Of a stretch of 64,000 nucleotides of DNA, positions 55,944-64,000 are shown one piece after another (the first letter of the stretch is position 1; every line of letters starts with the position of its first letter). The notes under the pieces were generated by a model. That model did no database searches. It was not told the DNA's origin and was given only the letters and a program-made list of their open reading frames with translations. The position numbers were made by a program, and so were the translations under genes. The stretch covers positions 345,354 through 409,353 of the forward strand of contig NW_003120923.1 in the NCBI RefSeq assembly GCF_000003605.2, in the 5' to 3' direction. Origin of the DNA: Saccoglossus kowalevskii (lineage: Eukaryota; Hemichordata; Enteropneusta; Harrimaniidae).

Positions 55944-57389
55944 TGAAATAGACTTGATATCAAATTGTTTGACTGCCGACATAATGCTGGGGAAATCGTC
56001 CGACAACTCACTATACAAGATAGCTATGTGGTTGTGTTGCAACCATTTATTTACTCATTTGGCTTCTGGAACACAACAACATAGGATTCTTGCTTGCATT
56101 GTGGAAACATTGTGACTTTTTGGTGCTGTAGGTGAGATTCTGAGTCGCATTGTGATTCTGATTCGAATTTTGATTTGGATTGTGATTCTGATTCGAATTG
56201 GGATTCTGATTCAGTATTGATTCTGATTTTGTTTCACTATCAATTTCGATTTTATTGTCAATAATCCCCTGACTAATTTGACTGTTACATAATTTCTTAA
56301 GGTCTAGAGAACACGGTGTTGTCATACCAGCTTGTACTGCTATGGAGACATTAAATTATCCTGATTGTTTTATTTAATACTACTGGAACTTGAACTTCTC
56401 AGCATGGATATTGTTAATGGACTTAAAGAGTTAGGTCGAAAATTGGGGTGTGAGGGGAAAATTTATGAGAACAGAGCGTGAGAAGAGAGAGCATGAGAAG
56501 AGAGAAAGGAGAAAAAGAGCGTGAAGATAGGAATGGGAGAGCAGCCAAACGTGAGGTTGAACAGTTGAAATATGAACGCGGGGGAAATAGGCAGATAACG
56601 TGAGGCAAGAGAGAGAAAATGAGAAGAGAAGAGGTTGCATGCAGAAGCTATTGGTCAAAATAGAGGCATAGAACAGTTGACTAAGTTTATTGTTAGTTCT
56701 AGGGGTCCATTATTCGATGAGACTAGGGATGAGATGGACGCATTTATTTTAAGGTTTGAGCGACTTGCTGAAATGGCCTTGTGGGAGTTGGATTATAAAT
56801 TTTAATACATTATTGACATTTGCAGCTACATTAGGTAGTTATTTCAACCAATAGGGAGAGATGTCTGAGGTTGATAAGCGTTTTGAATGAGCTAAGGACG
56901 ATAGATCAGTTGAGGAGTAGTTTTGGTAATGAGTTGATTATTGAGAGGTCACCCAAGTCAGTTAAAGAAATGGAGAGTCTAGAAGATGCACGTAGACGGA
57001 CAGGTGGTAAAAATCTAATTCAGAAAAATAAAGGATTTGGCCAGTCTAAACCAAAGTCAGGGTGTTATTTGTGGTGATCCAAAACACGCTGCTGGTTAGT
57101 TAGCTGCTATGTTTCCATGTAATCGGAATAGTAATAATTTACAGGAAGTCAGTGATGCTTGTGTAGTTCACTAAGTTACAGATGCAAGTAGACATCCATG
57201 TTTACAGGGACGAGATAGAGTTGAGTTGAAATGTGGCCATGAGTTGCCAATTATTAGTGTTGAAAGTGTTGCACCAGCTAATAGGATGGTGAGGGGTATA
57301 CCTGTTGTTCAAGGCTTTATTGGCAGTACTGAGGTAGAGGTCGTTCGTGATAGTGAGTGTGGTTTAGTTGTAGTACGTAGAGAGTAGCT

Positions 57390-57395
<6 letters not shown>

Positions 57396-57462
<67 letters not shown>
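57396..57462. repeat. (AT)n microsatellite
   Basis: Continuous alternating AT within the Gypsy remnant, so it expanded after insertion. Confidence 0.95.
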
Positions 57463-57464
<2 letters not shown>

Positions 57465-57545
57465 CCTTTTATGTTGTGAGGTCGAGGTACTGTGTATAAG
57501 GACCCCAGTGTATGGTCTTATTTTTGGTAATATTAGTGGAGCTAG

Positions 57546-57577
57546 GGATAAGATAAGATAAGATAAGATAAGATAAG
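57546..57577. repeat. (GATAA)n microsatellite
   Basis: About six copies of gataa within the Gypsy remnant. Confidence 0.9.
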
Positions 57578-58162
57578 AGAGCCGTCAGTTAGTAGTTGTG
57601 ATCTATCCATTGATTCCAGTCAGAATGATAGTGTTGATGTTATACAGGTGGTACAGACTATGGCTCAAAAATTAGTTGAGGGAAGGCCATTACTTAGGAT
57701 TACGGAATTGCATAGTAAGGTGGTAAAAAAACCTATTATACAGTGTGGATACAGTGTAAGAGACCCAGCATTCTGATTCCACATTAGAGCGTGCTAGCAA
57801 TTGATCACTAGTTCTTTGATGAACAAGGGGGTTAATGTATAGGGAGAGTCAGTCTTCTCATGTTGATAGAGGATAGAGTGTGTTCCCAATTAGTTGCACC
57901 ATTGTGTTACCAGGTTAAAGTACAAGAATTTGCTCATGAGCCAGTTATAGGAGGTCATCCAGGTGCTAAAAGACTACAGATAGAATAGCAGCTCGGTTTA
58001 ATTTGCCTGGGTTGCAGGATGATGTTATTAGGTATTGCAGATCATGTGATATATGTCAAAATACCACTCCAAAGGGTCGAGTTAGAAAGGTACCATTATG
58101 CCCTTGATCGGTCTGATCAGTGATTGAGAGAGGTCATAGGTACATTTTAACTGCTGTATACT

Positions 58163-58474
58163 ATGCTTCACGGAACCCTGAAGCAGTTGTTATTAAAGAA
58201 ATATACATTTGAGGTGGTTGCTGATGCATTAGTCAGTATATATAGTAGAGTTGGTGTACCCAAAATAGTTTTAATTGATTTAGGAACACAGTTTGTATCT
58301 GACATTATGAAGAAAGTGAGTATAATGTTATCTCTTAAACAATTCGTAACTACTCCTTATTACCCAGCATGTAATGATATGGCTGAGCTGTTTAATGCTT
58401 CCTTGAAAAGAATGTTGAAACTCATGTGCCAAGAATGGCAAAATAAAAATGTAAATTGGCTCAAGCTGTGTTAG
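58163..58474 (+). pseudogene. Gypsy integrase core fragment
   Basis: Longest intact piece of the element: VVADALVSIYSRVGVPKIV, DLGTQFVSDIM, VTTPYYPACNDMAELFN, SLKRMLKLMCQEW. The second catalytic Asp (in DLGTQF) and the Glu (in AELFN) are kept; the first lies in the disrupted sequence before 58163. The frame closes at 58474, so it is not a full protein. Confidence 0.8.
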
Positions 58475-58680
58475 CTAAGGCAAACGTTAGATACAGAAAA
58501 GTATTATGATAGGAATTTCCAACCTAGTGACAAAGTGTTAGTTACTTCCCACTGACCACAATAAGTTGATGATGTAATGGCAAGGGCCATATGCAATTAA
58601 GGAGAGAGTGGGTATGACGGATTACAGAATGGATGTAAAAGGCAAGGTGAAAATTTATAAAAGCATATTATGAAAGGGTT

Positions 58681-61600
58681 GAACTGAATGAAGGAAGTGG
58701 TTACAGGTGTGAGTAACTGTATATACACTGCAGTTGTTGAATACAATACTGCTGACAGGGACTCAAGCCATTGACTGTCATCAATTTCCACATCCTAGAA
58801 CTGTAAGTTATCACCAATGCACACTTCTGTAGGCAATCCCCTATTTTAGGGAATTTATTCATTGTTTATTGTGTGCTTTGTTTCCTATTTAATTATTTTG
58901 AGAGGTATTACAGACAGGGGCTTTATCTTGATATTTTGGTGTATGTGTATTTCATTTCTAGTACTATAGTGACGGCAGTGATCACCCCAAAACGCTAATT
59001 AGGGCAAACGAAACACATGAAGTACACGAAACTGTTTCACAAAACGCTAATTATCCGCTGTTTACCTTTGAGGGAAACTTGAATCACTCGCTTTTGTTGA
59101 TGTCATAATAAGCGAGGTTGATAACCGTGTTTATGGTATCAGCTGAAGACCTCGAACCTTTGTGCGCAAATAATGTTTTTGATTGCTCAGCACATTTAAG
59201 TCTATGTGCTGCAATTTAGAGAGCACATATCTAAGCGACTATCACAGAGCATATGATTTAGCCCATGTCAATATCACTATCAGTTTTTGAGCAATGTGGG
59301 AAGTCAGAATTACTAAACGAAGTACAGGACAACAAAAGCGAAATAAAACACATACAAAGAACAACAGACATACCAAAAAATATATCTCAAAAGTAAATAT
59401 TCATAGTATAATATGACTGGACCGGAAGAAAAATTTTGTACTACTTTAAATATCCAAACATATTTTAGTGTAAGGTGATGATGCCGTCCATGATAGTGTT
59501 GTCAGTCATGGCAGTGGTGACTATGTGATCCATGTTGGTGTTGTACATGACAGTGGCAATGATAGCATCCATAAATTGTTGTTGGTCATGGCAGCAGTGA
59601 TGCTATTAAATAGCACTTGTGATTTTGGAATAGTGATGGTGACATTGACATTTAAGAGTTACAAATAGTTCATATACAAGGTTATGTTATATAATGTTGT
59701 TTTGATATTTTGTATTAATGATCAATTTTATTTCAAATATATCATATTCACTTTTTGCTACCTTCTTTGGTATTATACATTATGATGAGTTGAGTTATTC
59801 AAAGATGAACTATTTGAGTGCATTCATTGGTTGTTTATTAACAATTACAAAATACTATAAACTTGTTATTATAAAGATAAAAGTTTGAATTTTGAGAGTG
59901 TTAATTACATCGACAGAAGAGGCGCTTTATAGTTCAAATCACATTATTGTGTATGCATCTTAAGATAAAGTATAGACGAGTGCAAATTAACGCTCTATGT
60001 CAACAGACATGAGAAATTCTGTAATATCATCTTTTTAATTTGTAATAATATGGCGAAATTTAGTTAAATGATTTTTCTAGGAAATTTCTAATTATTGGTC
60101 GTCAAAGTCAGCGCCCACATTTCGAATACTTGAATGAAAAATCTGCTACAAAAGTATGCTATATCAAACTTCTTTAAAACGTGTAACATTATCGGAAAAA
60201 TACTAAAAATAGTATTGTATTACTTTTTTCATGCGTCTTGTATATAAGTTCTGAGGCAATGGCGGCCATTATTTTGCGCCAGCGCGCCACGAAGGACACA
60301 CGCACTTGTTTCAATTGTCATACCCAGCTTTCTCATTATTTATACCCAATAAATTTATTTATTTGCAAATTTACGCTATCCACACTGTCACGTCAATGAT
60401 GGAATCTACGTCAATGCTGGGGCTGAAAACTTGCTTTGTTCGTTTACTTAGCGACGGTGGAGTGAACACCATTTCGTCTTCCCTTATCGAAACTTTGTTC
60501 AAATTCCACGGCGTTGCTGCCGAAAAAAGTTTACAAGCTTTGTAACCGCTAGTGTCTTGATATATTCCAAAGAAGTCTGTGCTGTCGGAATGTTTTACAT
60601 ACTATACTGTAAATCTAAATGTTTCTGTCCTCACTTTAAAATCACATTGAGCGTTTTATAATTAAGTATTTTCTTAAACTCACAAATGAGTTATACTGTA
60701 ACACTACTGTTTTAAAATAAAACATTTTACCGTTTTGGGGTAAAACATTTAAAGTTCTCAAAATGCTTGTCCTCACTTAAAAAACACATTTAAAGTGTTT
60801 ATAATCTACATAAATATGAAAGGTGTATATGATAAAACACTTGCAGTTAGTGTTTTTGATTGCAATATTTGGGGGATGTTTTTTTTTCATTGAAAAGTTT
60901 TTTCACCAGAAACACTATTACAAACTGATTAATATCGGAACACTTTTAAAAGTGCTTTTACTAGGTACCCATTTTATTGAGTGTTTACTATCACAATCCT
61001 TTGAAAAGTGATTTCACAAAGAACACAATATGAATATTGAAAAGTGCTTATAACAGACAAATTCATAATGTTGATACCATGGTTACACAAATCCTTTTTT
61101 TTTTCATTTTGGAGAGTAATAATGGGCAAACGATATCAAATGATGCGTTTCGTGCTCAAGCACTTTGCACTATGGCACAGTAATCATAACATACAAGTAA
61201 ATACGTATTACAAAATACATACTAGTGTGAACATTAATAAGGTAAGTTTTTAGTTGTTGTAAAAATAATAACAATTGCATGAAGAACTGTTTTTTGAAAC
61301 TAATTAAGTCATCGACTTGTATGCAGCTGCATAAGTGTGTTTACTGAATTTCAAACCTTTCGGAAACTGTTGAAACAATGCCAAATAATTGACACTTAAA
61401 TCAGATGACTAATGAGCTAAAACAAATAATGACATCTTAAAATTCTTTCTTCAATGATATAAATTGACGTACCCAGTCTATTCCCTATTATAATGCAGTC
61501 TTACTGAGCACATCAAATTCCTGGGGAAAAAGTGGGACAGATAAAAAATCATTAATTTCAGAGTAATATTCTAACTTGAAATATATTTAGTATATTCATT

Positions 61601-63599
61601 CTACATTCATTATATTTCATTCACCCTTCACTCTTTATCAATTCAATGGTTCGATTTTCACCATTATAAATTCAACCTCTTAAAATGGGCAGTTTGGTAT
61701 TTTAAAATTTAGATTTACCTAAGCAGAGTTCTTCTGGGACAGAGAACGAGGACACTGATTCACCGATGATCCATATTAACAGAACAGAATTAATTCACAA
61801 TATTAGTAAAATCATCTCCATTCCGATATCTTCTCTTAAATCTGAATAACATAATATTGATCAATCCAGTAGCAGAAGGGGTGAACTAAGTAAGTTACGA
61901 GAAGAGAAAAAAAGATGGTTTTCACGAATCAAGCTATGGGTTAGTGTATCGCCAAATGTGCCGGGTCTGGTCGGCATGGTAACATGAAAATAGCACGGTT
62001 CGTTCGAGGAGCTCGTCAACAAATACTTCTCCGACAATTTAAAGTACAAAGTACAAATGTGTCTCGAAATAAATAAAATGAAAGATCCCGCAAAAAGTGT
62101 TATGTTCCCTGAATTATATTCCCGCAGTGAATTAATTAGTGACTGACTACATAGTCTATATTCAAGACCTTTTTGTAAAGTACGAGTCGCGCACATATTC
62201 GTGTAATTGGACACCGGGCAACTGTGTATGAAGTTTTTTTTTTTTTAATTTATCGGCGCCTTTTTTTTTACGACATGACACATACTGGCACACGTTGTTG
62301 TGACGTATTGTGTAATTTCGTATTTATAGATATGTATTTTTGTATGCCAATATACGCTCACGAGAGGGCGTTAATTGATGATGTAATATACTAAAACCTA
62401 AGGAGTCGTTGTCTACTATAAATGTGGATCACAGGTCAATTTCAATCATTCGCAAATTTATGGAAACATTCCTAGTAACCAAGACTTTGCCGCGTGCTGG
62501 CATATCGTATGCAGTTGCCTCGTCATGAGTTCTCCAGAGTAGAAATTGTTTCACGCCGAACGAAATTGAAGAAATTATATTGTTCTACGGACGTTTGCAA
62601 GAACCGCGTCATCTTTCTACGCAAGATTTGCAAGGACTCTCTGTCGTTGAGCGATTACCTCGCGTTTTTTCAAGCCTGTCTTGCCATCTGCCGACGAGCT
62701 GCAGATTAAGCCACGTGTTGCGTGCGTCAAAAAGATTGACTTTTTAAAGTAGGTAATTGTAATGTTCATGTCGTTTTGTGACTAGGCGATGGCAAAAGTT
62801 ATTTTTGAGTGTCCTAATTTCATGCATCTTGACACTTTGTAATTGCATTATGCTGTTATAATTTAAGTTTATGTCAGTTGATAGCTCGTGAGCGCACGCT
62901 GTATATATATGAATACAATATTTAATTTTGATAACTTGTCTTGCGTTTCTTGTTGCAATTCCCTTGTTTGAGTTGGGGTCAACGGAAAGATTTACGTCTG
63001 TCCGTCCTCTAACTTTCGATTCAAACTCGGCCGTTGTGTAGGTCATTCAAATGTCATGAACACTAGTGTTGTGTTCAGGGATCAGGGAACTTCGTCTCGC
63101 TTGGCTGATGTCACTTACACGTAGAGGTACCAGATTCGACCCAAATGAATACACATAAGTTCATTACAGATAGTCCAGCTTTATTCTCCCAATCAATCAG
63201 CAGAGGTAACCCCTCGCTGTGCCGTTCTCTCGTTATCCCTTTCTCTTACATGAAAATTATTGATTCCAAACAATAGTATAACGGCGTGTGAACCGAATGT
63301 GCGAACGTGAAGTTGCTATCATAACACAAATAAACCACAATTATTTATGATGGTGAGCTGTTTCGTGCAAGCACAGAACGAAACAAGTAACTTGTTCGAT
63401 CTTGAACTGTTTTTTTATATGGTTTTCAGCAAAAAGTGGTGTAACCTGGTAATGTGTAGATATGCTACCTAGATTCACGGAATAGTGTAGTTGGATATTT
63501 ATAATTTTGATGCTATTAGCAACAAATAAAACCTAAGAAATTAAGTATTGACAGTATATTGCTAGGAATCGCCATCTCCTCCGACCGTGACATTTATGG
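58681..63599. other. Mostly non-coding stretch
   Basis: No confirmed gene. A GTGATGG-rich imperfect repeat lies at 59475-59640. A minus-strand open segment at about 60590-60371 has protein-like composition (includes WNLNKVSIREDEMVFTPPS then LSKRTKQVFSPSIDVDSI) with a good-context ATG at 60472. A second minus-strand ATG frame at 63046-62935 begins MTYTTAEFESKVRGRTDVNL. Neither family is recognised. A plus-strand 71-codon frame at 62494-62709 is rich in Lys, Arg and Cys, also unassigned. Confidence 0.4.
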
Positions 63600-63905
63600 T
63601 ACCTTGTTGGCACTTGCCACCTTCTTTCATTTAAGGAATCTTGCTGGCACTCTCCACCTCCAGCAACATTTACACTACCTTGCTGACACTCACCACCTCC
63701 CATGTTATTTAAAGGATTATGCTGGTACTCTCCACCTCAGCAGCATTTACAGTAACTTTCTTGCACTCGCCACCTCCTTGCCATTTAAGGGATCTTGCTG
63801 GCACTCTGCACGTCCACCCGACATTTGTGGTACTTTGCTGGCACTCGCCACCTCCACTGACATTTACAGTATTTCGCTGGCACTCGCCACTTCCTATGTC
63901 ATTTA
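63600..63905. repeat. 38-39 bp minisatellite, about eight copies
   Basis: The phrase 'ttgctggcactcgccacctcc' and variants recurs about every 38-39 bp (near 63604, 63641, 63680, 63719, 63757, 63795, 63835 and 63874). Copies alternate between two linkers, 'catttaagg.atc' and 'acatttacagta', so the higher-order unit is about 77 bp. Both strands stay open through it, giving artefactual Cys/His-rich frames. Confidence 0.9.
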
Positions 63906-64000
63906 AGGTAGCGAGACTATTATTTGTGTTGAAAATTACGATTTTCACATTTATTTATTAATTGATGAAATGCACTATAAACTTTCACGTGATAAAGTCA

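Larger units (their letters stand above)
56404..58680 (+). mobile_element. Decayed Ty3/Gypsy LTR retrotransposon (internal part)
   Basis: Plus-strand order: gag start MDIVNGLKELGRKLGCEG and a charged Glu/Arg-rich region (56404-56640), gag core RDEMDAFILRFERLAEM (near 56726), a nucleocapsid-like piece (56990-57110), a protease-like piece (57180-57385: HELPIISVESV, VQGFIGSTEVEVV), then a jump past RT and RNase H to the integrase zinc finger (HPGAKR near 57958, RYCRSCDICQNTTPKGRV) and the integrase core (58190-58475). The C-terminal region near 58550-58660 (DYRMDVKGKVKIY) ends it. Stops and frameshifts throughout. LTRs were not identified. Confidence 0.8.

Noticed and set aside
61861-62214. 117-codon minus-strand frame
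   Set aside because: No motif, no splice or neighbour support; composition is like random AT-rich sequence.
1-64000. tRNA and rRNA genes
   Set aside because: A visual search for B-box-like and rRNA-like sequence gave no candidate that folds; a covariance-model scan was not possible.

Overview
The window is a 64 kb piece of AT-rich animal genomic DNA with large introns, many transposon remnants and two assembly gaps (runs of N at 33376-34156 and 48507-49041). Domain content (astacin protease, TSP1, C-type lectin, a lustrin-like cysteine module) and the transposon set (BEL/Pao, Ty3/Gypsy, a CR1/L2-like LINE, MITEs) suggest a marine invertebrate. The species cannot be named from the sequence.

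The one near-complete gene is on the minus strand, 37095 down to 17652. I assembled 23 exons by matching splice sites and reading phase; they join into a single frame of 980 codons. The predicted protein (about 979 residues) has a signal peptide, a short pro-region ending in a basic site, an astacin (M12A) zinc metalloprotease, three copies of a cassette of about 200 residues (TSP1, then a GCW/WSC-like module, then a six-cysteine lustrin-like module), and a C-terminal C-type lectin domain. Each cassette uses the same four-exon plan with the same phases, and most exon lengths are identical between copies. It reads as a secreted, multi-adhesive matrix or immune-type protease.

Layout: 188-11390 is an array of roughly 2.2 kb repeat units, rearranged in the middle and holding a foldback element. 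11390-17450 has no convincing gene. 17652-37095 is the astacin gene, whose introns hold two inverted copies of one MITE family. 37570-40560 is a decayed BEL/Pao retrotransposon. 40560-45690 is gene-poor. 45688-45924 is a terminal exon resembling choline/ethanolamine phosphotransferase (minus strand). 46880-49260 is a broken LINE (minus strand) interrupted by the second gap. 49300-56400 holds a 37-bp minisatellite, unidentified minus-strand open fragments and a palindromic MITE. 56400-58680 is a decayed Ty3/Gypsy element. 58700-64000 is mostly non-coding and ends with a 38-39 bp minisatellite.

All gene models come from reading splice signals and translations by eye; no database search was possible. 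Exon joins are inferences unless stated as seen.
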